Origin: Gracilariopsis chorda
Lineage: Eukaryota > Rhodophyta > Florideophyceae > Gracilariales > Gracilariaceae
Length of the DNA stretch: 64,000 nucleotides
Direction of reading: 5' to 3'
NCBI GenBank assembly: GCA_003194525.1
Contig: NBIV01000198.1
Span: 62,001-126,000 of the forward strand
The notes beneath the pieces were generated by a model. The model ran no database searches. It was not told the DNA's origin and worked only from the letters and a program-made list of their open reading frames with translations. This document shows positions 38,396 to 49,500 of the stretch, piece after piece; position 1 is the first letter of the stretch; each line of letters starts with the position of its first letter. The position numbers and the translations under genes were made by a program.

Positions 38396-40546
38396 AGATA
38401 CTTAAATTCGCTTCAGTTCGGGCACATACAGTGTCGCCCATCGAGGTTTGCCGACCTTCCAAAAAGGCTGCAAAATTACTATCAAAGTTACGCCGGATGA
38501 AGAAGCCAAATGGAGATGCAGTTGGATCTATTTGGGGAAACTAGCCGTCGAATAGATGATTAGCCTTCTACACTCTAGGAACTTCCTAGGAAGTAGGAAG
38601 CTAATCGGAATCAGACGCACGAGCCCGTAACAACACATACACACACGCACTTCAGTTCTCAACAAGAGGTTGCGCTCTTGAAGACTCAGTTCTTAAGTTA
38701 ATCGCAACAACGCCGGCTGCAAGTGCGGGTCCTGGAGGACTCTAATTTACGGCTAGCGATCCGGTTGATATTTACACACTTTTCACATCTCTCTAAAGCC
38801 TCGCGCAACCCGGTATTGGTGACACGGGAAGAAGCGTGTTTTAATGAGGCTAGACAATCGTCAGAGATGCTCTACTTGATCACCCACATCCACACCCGTT
38901 TTCTTTAACAGAATGCGCTTCCTTGCCGAGTGACAAGTAACAGTTCACAACTAACTTAGTCCCGGATCAACTTTGCAAGATGAGTCGCATGGCCTTGAAC
39001 GAGTAACGTTGCTGTATCAAAGGGTGGTGCTGACTTTCGTTACTCAATATATTAGTATCAATGAGCGAGCAAATGAATCGACGAACTTTGCTGCAGCAAG
39101 TGGGTACCATCTTGTTGAAATGGTCAGGCGTTCGCATCATGCCTTGAGAAGAAGGCCGCTCTTTCCATGTGCCGCAGGCGAGATAAAAGATGCACGAAGG
39201 ATACAAAACTACGGTTCAGGAAGCTGTTGGCCCGCCACCAAGGCTGTGCGAGGAGTGGAGCTACTAAGTACAGATCGCTGTGCTCCCTCGCCTTAACAGC
39301 TTTGGATGGCCTCGATGGAGGAAGAGAGGGCCACAAGCCAAGATATTGGCTACAATAGAGTCAAACAGAAAGCAACCAACCAGTCCAGTAACAACTATTG
39401 CAATCGTCAGAAAATGTGCTGGGAATCCGATGCTCTTTCCGTACAACGCATTTTACAACAGCATGGCACGAAGAGAGATCGTGCTTGATAACGTGCTTTT
39501 CATGCCTTGTTCGCCGTGAAGCACGTGAGTGTGGATTCACGATTTGACTGTTTTCTGTTCGCCGCAAAGCGTTCAAAGCTTACTACGAGCAGTACAGCGT
39601 TCAAAAGTATAGGGTTACAATAAAGCGAAAAGAATTCTTGTTCGGCTCCGCAATGTCTAACCATGCCAAAACCCAACAACGCATGGCAGGCCCCGGACAT
39701 AGGACTTACCTTTCTATGTACAGTGTCTTGGCCCTGGGTACCCCTCCGGAGTTAGGCAGACTCGCCGCCAGCCCCCACCAACGCTGTTACGAAGAAAAAT
39801 GTAAGCGTCATGGAGAGCATTAGACTTCCATGTTGGCGTTCTCAGAATGAGAAGCTCCCTACGTCGGCAGTCCAACACGGACATCGATGGCCTGCCTGTT
39901 GCTTCGATGTTAGCCCACTGTTGGATAAGGGTTTAGGGCTATCCCTAACCCTCTGCTCTCCAAGAGTCTGAGTTGTAAGCATGAACATTTTTGACGCGTC
40001 ACAGGGGCATCCATCCCATCCTGATATGCTGCTGACGCATGAGCATCCATGCTGTCTGGATGCTCATGCTAAGTTACGGATGAAGCAAGCAACGATATGC
40101 ACAACACACATCCAATCAAAAATGACACCAATTCCGAAAACCGAACCGCTGCTCTTCTTCCAACCAAGCAGCCATTCCCAAAGCATACTGGCGAATCCAA
40201 GAGCGTGCGAACAGCCTTCCAGACGAGTAAGTTTACACAAAAAAACTCTCAAAAAGTTAGTTCACTTCGTTTTGGTAATAGAGAGAAAACGAAGGGTTAT
40301 CATGAAGCTCGATTGACTAAAAAGGGCAGCCTTCCCATGATAGAGGAAAGGCAAGGAAAGCAAGACACGCATAGTCGAGATGACTATTGCCAACGTAGAT
40401 AGTTAAAACATCCCGACAAAAAAAAGTGCAAAGGCTGTGCGCACCCAGGTTACCAGGGGTCCCGGGTTGGTCGGTGCAACGGCCAAGCATGAAAGAACAT
40501 ACCAAAAACGATTGGATATACTAAACAAAAGTACGACGCCAGATAT
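38396..40546. other. 2.1-kb intergenic region with a perfect hairpin
   Basis: No gene is recognised. Notable items: an imperfect inverted AGGGTTTAGGG / CCCTAACCCT element at about 39928-39953, a perfect 13-bp hairpin at 40037-40069, and an AAGGGTTA octamer at 40292-40299. The right part is the 3' flank of pyruvate kinase. Confidence 0.45.
40037..40069. repeat. Perfect 13-bp inverted repeat (hairpin)
   Basis: GCATGAGCATCCA (40037-40049) and TGGATGCTCATGC (40057-40069) are perfect reverse complements around a 7-nt loop. It lies in intergenic DNA with no T-run after it. Confidence 0.9.
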
Positions 40547-42052
40547 CTACTCGTTCCTGATAACACGGAGGATGTTAGTACCGCCTGAGACTCCCTCGCG
40601 CATCCCAGAGACAAGAACGACGAGGTCTCCTTTCTTACAGAATCCAGCAGAAGTAGATCGATTAAGCACCCTTGCAATAAGCGATTCGGTACCGACAAAC
40701 GAGCCGACGACGAGAGGGAAGGCCCCTCTGTGTATAAGAAGTTGGCGGGCTGTAGTTTCGTTCGAAGTGACGCAGATGACCGGGCTTATTGGGCGGTACT
40801 TGCACACCAATCTTCCCGTGTTACCAGTTTCAGTGAGACACAGAATAATGGCAGCGTTGAGGTCATAAGCAGTTTTCACAGCGGATGAAGTAATAGTTTC
40901 AGTAATGCTCATGTCTTGTGTGCGATGAAGGTTCCTGAGGGATTGGAAGACATAGCGATAGTCCAAACTCTTCTCCGCTTCTCGGCAAATACCGACCATG
41001 GTCTGAACGGCCTCAACGGCGTAAATACCCTTGGCGGTTTCTCCCGAAAGCATGACGCAATCGGAACCATCAAACACAGCATTAGCAACATCAGTAGTTT
41101 CAGCACGCGTCGGTCGAGGGTTCTTAATCATACTGTCGAGCATCTGCGTGGCGGTAACAACCGGTTTGCCCGCAACGTTGCACTTTGAAATCATCATTTT
41201 CTGCGCAATGGCAACCATTTCGATGGGAATTTCAACGCCGAGATCACCGCGCGCAACCATAATAGCGTCGGATGCTTCGAGAATGCCGTCAAAGTTCTCG
41301 AGACCTTCTTGGTTCTCGATCTTGGACATGATCTTAATAGTGGAGCCACCGTGGGCATCGAGGAATTCGCGAATGGACACAACGTCAGCAGCCTTTCTAA
41401 TAAATGAGGCGGCGATCATATCGACTTGCTGGTCGCATCCAAACTTGAGATCGCTCTTGTCCTTCTCGGTAAGCGCGGGAAGATCCACCTTTGCACCCGG
41501 CAGGTTGACACCCTTGGTCTCTCCAAGCACGCCGTCATTGTTAATACGGCAGGTAACGGTGTTGGCAGCGATATCGGTGCTCATGACCGTGAGCGAAATG
41601 AGACCGTCATCGATGAGAATCTCCGAGCCCTCGCTGACGGTGGCGACCATGCTGGCGTAGGAATGGCCAATGACGGAGGAATGGCCGACATAGTTGGGGT
41701 CGGAGATGAGATCGATTGTTGCACCAGCTTTGAGAGAGATTTCGTCGCCGTTCTTAAGCTTGCCCGTTCGGATTTCGGGGCCCTTTGTGTCGAGCATGAT
41801 GCCGCACATGCGGCCGGCTGAAGCGAGAAAGTTGCGCAGATTCTTGATTGCGGTGGCGTGATGTTGATGATCGCCGTGGGAAAAGTTGAGACGCATGATG
41901 TTCATTCCGGCGTTGATGAGGGAGGCAAGTCGCTGCTCGTCGACAACCCTTCCGACGGTGCAAATGACCTTAGAGCGGATTCGACCCCTCTCAGGATTGA
42001 AGGCGCCGTCATACTTGTAGGTGATCTTGAGATTATTATCCAAACTGGTCAT
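40547..42052 (-). CDS. Pyruvate kinase
   Basis: 501 aa from the ATG at 42052 (MTSLDNNLKITYK), the normal length. The open frame further upstream is Pro/Arg-rich and looks like promoter and leader. Seen: SKVICTVGR and MRLNFSHGDH near the start, LDTKGPEIRTG (substrate and K+ binding), and the B domain (about 100-200). The active-site signature is IKIMSKIENQEGL with the catalytic Lys, followed by MVARGDLGVEIP (Mg2+ ligands), ATQMLDSM and VMLSGETAKG. The C-terminal allosteric domain ends SGTNILRV-like (SGGTNILRVI). It makes pyruvate and ATP from phosphoenolpyruvate in glycolysis. No transit peptide from this start, so it is taken as cytosolic. A TATATA lies about 95 bp upstream, at 42144-42149. 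Confidence 0.97.
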   Translation of the reverse strand: MTSLDNNLKITYKYDGAFNPERGRIRSKVICTVGRVVDEQRLASLINAGMNIMRLNFSHGDHQHHATAIKNLRNFLASAGRMCGIMLDTKGPEIRTGKLKNGDEISLKAGATIDLISDPNYVGHSSVIGHSYASMVATVSEGSEILIDDGLISLTVMSTDIAANTVTCRINNDGVLGETKGVNLPGAKVDLPALTEKDKSDLKFGCDQQVDMIAASFIRKAADVVSIREFLDAHGGSTIKIMSKIENQEGLENFDGILEASDAIMVARGDLGVEIPIEMVAIAQKMMISKCNVAGKPVVTATQMLDSMIKNPRPTRAETTDVANAVFDGSDCVMLSGETAKGIYAVEAVQTMVGICREAEKSLDYRYVFQSLRNLHRTQDMSITETITSSAVKTAYDLNAAIILCLTETGNTGRLVCKYRPISPVICVTSNETTARQLLIHRGAFPLVVGSFVGTESLIARVLNRSTSAGFCKKGDLVVLVSGMREGVSGGTNILRVIRNE

Positions 42053-42612
42053 GGTAGGTGGTGAAGTGTGTATACGGGGGGGGTGGGGTGTTTGAATAGG
42101 GGGAGGGAGGGCGGAGGGAGAGGGATGTTGAGGTTGGAGGGATATATAAGGGGGGAGAGGAGGGCGGTGAAGGGGGGGGCGGTGTAACGCGCGTGTAAAG
42201 CGGCGGCGGGCGGAGGCGGGAAGTGGGGGGTTTCGGTTCGGGGCGGCAGCGATGAGGGGGACACGCCGGCGGCCGCGAAAGGGCGACGGCGACAAGCGCT
42301 CACAGCAGCACGGCGGCGCGCAAAAGATTCAGAGCGATGACGGAGCGAAGATGCGCACACTTGGCCACGTCGACATGCGCGCGCCTGCATTGCGACACGT
42401 GTGCGAATGTGCTGCCGCGCAGCGAGCGGCGTGCGGCGTCGACATTCTGCTCAATTGGAAAGCCGTGCGCCGCTTTTTGGAGCCGCCCCGCGTGCTGCGC
42501 CCCGCGCGTGCTCCTCCTCCGCCTCCGCCGCTGTCAGGAACGGTTAAGCGCTTATCACATCGCGCGTCGTGCTGCTCTCAACCTCGCATGCTTCCTTCCA
42601 GTCGGACCGTTG

Positions 42613-42668
42613 TAGCTCTACGAGCTCTATGAGCTCTGCGAGCTCTGCGAGCTCTGCGAGCTCTGCTA
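42613..42668 (+). repeat. 9-bp minisatellite, about six copies
   Basis: Tandem copies of GAGCTCTGC, the first two variant (TAGCTCTAC, GAGCTCTAT). Each copy contains the SacI-type palindrome GAGCTC. Confidence 0.9.
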
Positions 42669-44912
42669 CAATTCCTAACTTTACCCTCACGTGCAACAAC
42701 AACGCTTGCTTGCCATGCGCACCCGCCTGCCCCCTCCGTTCAACGCCATGTACCTTCACCTTCACCACGTCACCGCTTGCCCAACCATGCTCCCAGCCCC
42801 CCCATCCCGCGCCCTCGCGCCCATCGCGTTTTTGTACTACGTCGTCGCTATCACCACCCTCCCACTCGTTTCTTCTTGCCCTCTCCGCCATCAATCGCAT
42901 GCACGTCATGCTTTTTCACCCTTCCTCCCATCCACCGATCGTTGCGCACAACTGCGTAACGCTGTCAAACACTCGCTTTCGCTCCTCCGTCCTCCAAGCT
43001 GCATATGCATCGCACACACACGTTGCACACATGCACAATCAACGCGCTAACTCCCGCTTACATCACCCTCCCCAGCTATCAAACGGAAACAGTTTCACCA
43101 GTCCGTGCCCTATACTCAGTTGCCTCTCCTCCCCGCTTTCTGTATCACCTTCACAGCAAACTCGAGATACATATTCTCACCATGTGCCTCTCCTTTCAAA
43201 GCTATTTTCGCAAGCAGATATGCGCTCTATGTTTGCCTCACAAGGGACAATCGGCTCAATTCCTCCTTTGAAAAAGCTTTACAACGCTGTACTAGCTAAT
43301 CCCCATTACTTACACCATCAGCACTAGAAAGAGAGCGCTCTCTCGAGACACCCCTTCTGCACTCTTGGAATTAGAGCACCAAGCGCGTATTAAAAGGCAC
43401 TTCCCACCTTCAGCCTTGCACCCACTTCGCTGTCTGCTAGTACACTGTATCTGTCAGAACACCGACGCTACTGCACTGTCTGCATTGTCTCTTACATATA
43501 CCACTTCCAGCCCGGTTTAGCTGTGCTCATTAAACACCGGCGTGCCCTAATACGATTGCCACTTGAGAGCCCAACAAATATCACAACATCCACCACCACC
43601 ATCCTCTACTGCTTTGCCTTGCCTTTTCTGTTTTCCATTTCTTTCCCTTTCATAACTCTGATCGTCGGGAGCCCTGCTTTCTCCCGTTATTCTTTCCCTG
43701 TCAACCTTCTCCTCCTCCCCATGACCGCCCTGACCGCTGCAACCCAGCAGAGCGCATCTTATACACCATCACACAAATGGAAGTATCTTTTAAGAACCTT
43801 ATAGAAAAGCTTCAATTGGCTTATGCAGCAACGAGATCATGATAGTGTCTTTTTATCTTTCGTGGTTCTTCTTATCTCCTCCTTTTCATAGTCACAGCCG
43901 TCGTCTCGGGGTAAAGCACCAGACAGTCAATGCTAAAAATAGCAGTGCTAACTAATTCTGTGGCAGTCTAAAAAAAAGTCATTACGAAAGCATTCAAGAA
44001 CGATGCTGCCAACTACGCCTGTCTACACTGTCGCAGCTTTGCTGGCCCCTACCGATGCTCAAACAAATCGCGGTTTCCCAATAACAACCCATACTTTGTG
44101 CTCTGCAACTCAGGTTCACTTTTTAAACCAATTCTGCGGTAAGACGCACACTTTAGTAAACGGAGAGTTTTACCCTGCGTTTACCATATCTTCATTTTCT
44201 GAGGTTCCGAAAACTGTGCGATCAAGTCCACTTGCGGCAGTGGTACAACCTTCATAGTCAAATGGTGCTTCCATTGTAATCACTGCACGAAATGCCTAGC
44301 TTTATTTTCTTCACAACCTCGTTGTACTACTTGGGACTACTGGAAAGCACTGAAACCGAAAACCGGTGTGCCGCGGTATAGTAAAGATTTTTAAGGAGAA
44401 TTTGTACAAAAAGTTTGTTTAGAAACATTCAGATATATCCAAGGCTCTAAGATCGAATCATGAAGGAATGAAACGGAATCTTTTTGCCAACTTGTCTGCA
44501 AGAGCTACTACATGCCCGTATATTCATTGCCTTCTGTTCTTGAGATTCTTTTATCTCTCGTTTTGTTGTGATCCCGGGTTTGTGCTCTTCTATCAATCTG
44601 TCTTAAAAGCACATCCGCGTTGCAGATGTTGCAGAGGGTGTTTAATGGTATCTTACAAGTCAAAAGTTTCCAGGCGGTGGTGAGAAAAGGTCAGATCCTT
44701 ACAGTATGCGCATTTGCGTTTTTGGCTTTTTGAGGTGTAATAGTGTTTTATGTTTCCCATTTCGTGAAGAATATGTCGTTACGAGTAGCCTCTCGTCATT
44801 TGCTCATCTGTCACGGACAGCAGGTCAATAATCATGAAGCGATAACGATGTTGTATACGTTAAGTTCATCAGGAAGACAAGGCTGAAATCGAGCACTCAA
44901 AAAATGGCCTGG

Positions 44913-44939
44913 TGTATTATGTACACTGTACATAATACA
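44913..44939. repeat. Perfect 12-bp inverted repeat with 3-nt loop
   Basis: TGTATTATGTAC (44913-44924), loop ACT, GTACATAATACA (44928-44939). AT-rich and intergenic. Confidence 0.9.
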
Positions 44940-45464
44940 GGTATCACAATACTTTTGTCTGAATCGAAGCCTCTCCTAATTCAAAACCAAAATGCATTTT
45001 CAAACATGAGTTGTAATTTCTTTGTTTTCTTTCTCGACAACGACGATACGATGATCACGAAACAATCTTGAGGGGCAGCAAAAAAAGGCTGGTGCGATTT
45101 GAAAAACTACAGCATAACATTCGCTATTCAGGAGCAAGTATGAGCTGAGAATGAATTTTACGTTTCTTAACCCACACGTCACATACTCAGTGCAGAAAAT
45201 ACACGTCATGCTAATTATGCTACACGCAAGTTTGAAGGTCGAAAGTATCATGTACAAATAGAAGCGTTGAATTGCTGTTTCAAAGGCCATTCTCAATCGC
45301 GCAAGCTAACTCTTATTCTTATAAACAAGGAATTCAATATGGTGTAAGAGGACGCTCGGAATATTAATTGAGGCTTGTGTAGCTCAAGAGTTGAGAATGC
45401 AACAATTGGGTGAAGAATAATGGTCTCCACATTTCAGTTCAAGGGAGAAACAGTGGCTGTGCGT

Positions 45465-45485
45465 TCATCAGCATCATGCTGATGA
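45465..45485. repeat. Near-perfect 21-bp palindrome
   Basis: TCATCAGCAT, single central C, then ATGCTGATGA. Intergenic. Confidence 0.85.
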
Positions 45486-46175
45486 GGACAGCATTGGTGA
45501 CAATTTGATGTCCTGGAACTGTACCGCCGGTAGCCCTCCTTTGGTGTCATTGGTAACCGGTCAACCAGAACCACTTAGGAAAATTTCTAATTCGTGCTTC
45601 ATATTCGTTACATCTAAAGATCTCATTCATTCTCAGGCGGGCTAGAAACCCTTTTTACTGCATTGAAACCTGAATAGCTTGATATCTGATACAAACAGGT
45701 TCAAGAGACAACAGCCCGTAGCTACGGAGGTTGCAAACCAGGTGACAAAGTTTGAGCGGAATCGTTTGACAACTTCTATCTACATGGAGCATGGAGTCGG
45801 TACTTGTTAAGATCATTTCAGGTCATCAACATACATTTTGGCCTTCTATTTTGAAGCCTTAAACTTGGCAGAGCGTCAAAGGTATTTCTTTAATTTAGTT
45901 GAAAGAATATGGCGTATTGCACCCGCATAAGGCACGGACGACGAACTAAAATGATATGCGAAAACGGCATCGTTTCGCGATGTCTGTTGATTTGCTTCTC
46001 CCTTAGAAACTACTAAACCTGTTGTGCTGAAACTTTGTTGTCCTGTAGTCTGCACATCTGGATTTTACAAGAAGCTTTCAGAACTCAAATTGGTCAACGA
46101 GGAGCGAAGTTATGGTTTCTAAGATCCATTCGTAAAGCAAAAGCTAGCTCATTCGACGAATTAATGCGTGAGCGG

Positions 46176-46531
46176 TGTGACGTTGCGGGGCTGAAAGGGA
46201 ATCAGGTCGAACGACCAAGGGGCAGGCAAACACAGAGTTGGTGCTGCACCGGCCGCGGGGACTTGAGGTCAGTTCTGTTGTTCCCTCTCTGGCCTGACCG
46301 GGCTCACCTTTATTAGACCTACTCACTACCGCCGCCGGCCGCCCGGCGGTACCATGTCCTCCAATCACTGGACGCCATTGGTCCAAGTTGGCCGAACGGC
46401 TTACAGATGGGCGGGCTCCCACTACCGGAGAAACCTACCGCGCCATCCCGCTCTCGTCGTCCCGTGTCTGCCAAGCTCCCTCGACAGACCACAGCGACGG
46501 ACGCAGGCGAGTAGAACTACTCAGCGTCACA
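46176..46531 (-). repeat. 3' LTR of the complete element
   Basis: 356 bp with TGTGACG/CGTCACA ends. It contains a minus-strand AATAAA (46309-46314), a likely polyadenylation signal, and an inverted CCAAT/ATTGG pair (CCAATCACTGGACGCCATTGG) near 46362-46382. Confidence 0.95.
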
Positions 46532-46569
46532 GGGCCCCATGCCTTGGCCGCCCCGCGCGCGTTAAGGCA

Positions 46570-49500
46570 TCATTCAGATCCCAGCGAGCACTCACGAAGA
46601 GCACGACGCTTGAGACCCCGCTGTCCAGCGGTGTGGAGGTAGTCTTCCAGCAATCCTGGCAAGTCCTCAAACACTTGACCCAACGGTTCCCAAGTAAAGT
46701 CTATCTCATCGGGCAGACCTGCCCACTCCACGAGCACTTCCAGCTGACGATCTTTCTCACGAATGCCACGAAGCTGTTCAGCTGTCTCGTACTTCGTCTC
46801 CGAAGCTCGAGCAGCCTCCAGCAGCTTTGGGGTGAACACCCTACCATCCATATCTGCACGATAGGAGTGGAGGCGTCTAGCGTGCACAACTTCACGCTTG
46901 TCTTTGACCAGGTCCTGTACCTCATACACCCAGTCAGATCTTACTGCTGTAACTCTGCGAGGACCCCTCCAGGTGAACTGCAACTTGTGCCCACCCTTTG
47001 TCACCGTTCGGACGAGCACGAAGTCCCCGACGCTAAAGTCGGCCTCCTTGATGTTCGTCCGGCGGTTGTGCTTCTGTACCTTCCGCGCACGCGAAGCCGA
47101 CGTCAGTCCTTCCACGTCGCGATGAACATCGCACAGGGCACCTTGCAACTTTCCGATGTCCACAAGTTGCCTGGCCCGCACTTCGTCCTCCGTCCGAGCA
47201 CTGCTGTATGCCGGGACCGGCAGCGCACGAAGAAGCGGGCGAACGGGGAAATGGCCCGTGAAGACCTCCAGGGGTGTTCGATAGACTTCGGAGTTCTCCG
47301 GGTCGCGTAACCCGAGCCGCTTGAGCGGAGCGTGATTGAGCACACTCTGCACGCACTCCGTTACCGCCGGCCAGTCCTGGGGCGCCAACTTCCATTCACT
47401 CAACAAGGCTTTGCACGCACGAAGCACTTCGCTGCATACCCTTTCAACGGTACCGTTGGCCCAGGGCGAGTAGGCCGTGGTAAAGTGATGGTGCACACGC
47501 ACTTCGGCCGTCAACTCGGCAATCAGCTGGTTCTTGAAATGAGAACCCTGATCGCTGACGAGCCAAGTCATACTTCCAAACGTCCCGAACCATGTACCCA
47601 GGGCGTCGGCTGCAGCCTCGCTTGTACAAGCTGTTGTAGGCCAGAGCCACACAAACGACGAAAGGTCGTCTCGAATGAGCAGCAAGTACTTCTTGTCATC
47701 CCGTCCGGGCCCCATGAACAGATAGTCCATGTGCACAACTTCATTCGGCCTCGACCCATGGAGAGCCGATCCGAGCGGACGGGGAATCAAATCGCCACTA
47801 CGGGTGACGATGCAATGGAGGCAGCCTCGAACGAGGGTCTCGACGTCAGCACCCATCGTCGGCCACCACCATTCCTCAGCCAGCACACTCCTCGTAGCGT
47901 CGCGCCCGCGATGACCTAAGGTCCCGCAGTGGGAGACCACGAGGATCTTGAGCTGTAGCTCCTTGTCCTCCTGCGGCACCCAAACGCGACCGCGCTTCTT
48001 CCAGACTCCTTCTTGCTCATCGAGCTTCAGGCCGTCCGGCCGAGTTGCGGCTTCTTGCGATTTCTTGATCGAGTCCATGTCTGGCCAGACGAAATCATCC
48101 GGAGATGGGATGAGCTGCTCCGAGTCTTGCAACAGCATACTGCTGACGGCGGAGCGTTCGCTCCTATCTCTGCGATACCCGCGCGTCCACCGCGTGAGCA
48201 TGTCTGCGCAGACGTTGTCCTTCCCATCGATATGCTCGATCACGTAAGCAAAGCGGGACAAGAACAGTGCCCACCGTTGCACTTTCGATACCACGTGGCG
48301 ACCAAGAGCTGGTTCCAGCGCCAACGGCGCAAAGACAAACAGCAAATTGCGATGGTCCGTGAACACGTGCGTACGCACATGACTCTGGAACAAATAATCC
48401 ATCTTCTCTAACGTCTGGAAAATGGCAAATCCCTCCTTCTCGAAGGTTGTCCAACCTATCTCAGCTCCCTTGAACGAGGAACCCAGAAATCCGAGGGGCT
48501 CGTGCCGTTGCTCCTCGAAGGGCAGTCGGAGCTGCACAGCATCCGTTTGCGTGACCACGCCAGACCAGTACATTTCAGAAGCATCTGTAAAGACGCAAAG
48601 CACTTTCTCCGGGTCCGGATGTGAGAGAGTAACAGCATTGCGGAGGCTTTCTTGCATATCTGCAAACGCTTGGTCGTGTGTAGGGCCCCAAGAAAGGCTT
48701 CGCAGAGAGATACGGCGAATAGATCTATTCGTTCGGCGACCCGATTGAGCGTACGCTCGTTCCAAAACTTCCACGAGGGGGGCTATGCGAGCGGCAAAGT
48801 TAGGGATAGCATTAGCCATCCACCGGCAACAATAAATAAACTGCGCCAATTCTTCCGCGGTTTGCGGTGCGTCCATGTCTTTGAGACCGTCGAGACGCGC
48901 CGGGTCCATTCGATATCCATCCTTTGATACGATGCGACCGCACCACTTGAGCTCACGCTCGAACAGCTTGCACTTCCGAGCGTGAAGGAAGAGGTTCCGC
49001 TCCCTGCAGATTGCCAAAAACTCCTGGAGCTTGCTCAGCAACGTTGACTCGTCTTTCGCATGAATACTGAAGTCGTCCAACCACGCCTTGACCGAATCAC
49101 GCAACGAAGCGAACAGTGGCTCCACTGAACTCTGAAAGTACGACGTCGCATTGGCCAGTCCTGGCAACACCCTCTTCGACACCACGACTCCACGCGGTGT
49201 GACGATGCCACATGCCGAGTACGAATCGGGGTGCAAAGGCAACTGCCAATAGCCCGATACGAAGTCCAAACTTGCGAAACATGTGCTTCCAGCAAAGTCG
49301 GAGACCTCCGAGTCCAGGTGAGGCATAGGCCACGCCTCCTTGATTGTTGCGGCGTTCACCGGCCGCAAGTCAACAGCCATGCGGTACCGCGCTTTCGACC
49401 CATGCTTGGGGACCAGCAGCGGTGCCGCTTGCCACGCAGCTGAGGGCATGTCTTCCACGAAGCCCATCTCTCGCAGCGCGTCCACGTACTTGTCCAAGAA

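Larger units (their letters stand above)
42053..46175. other. 4-kb region without a convincing gene
   Basis: The left end is the GC-rich pyruvate kinase promoter with TATATA at 42144-42149. Several ORFs (one of 252 codons at 42569-43327) are Ser/Pro/His-rich translations of pyrimidine-rich DNA and show no domain. A 9-bp minisatellite (42613-42668) and two sizeable palindromes (44913-44939, 45465-45485) are the only structure seen. An intron-rich gene or non-coding RNA cannot be excluded. Confidence 0.5.

Noticed and set aside
42053-42295. 81-residue extension of pyruvate kinase as a transit peptide
   Set aside because: The extension is Pro/His-rich, contains a TATATA on the DNA and does not resemble a targeting peptide; the ATG at 42052 gives the normal length.
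42569-43327. 252-codon plus-strand ORF
   Set aside because: It is Ser/Pro/His/Leu-rich and follows pyrimidine-rich DNA including a 9-bp minisatellite; no domain or protein-like pattern.
46354-47310. 318-codon plus-strand ORF
   Set aside because: It is the antisense shadow of the LTR and the pol C-terminus of the complete retroelement.
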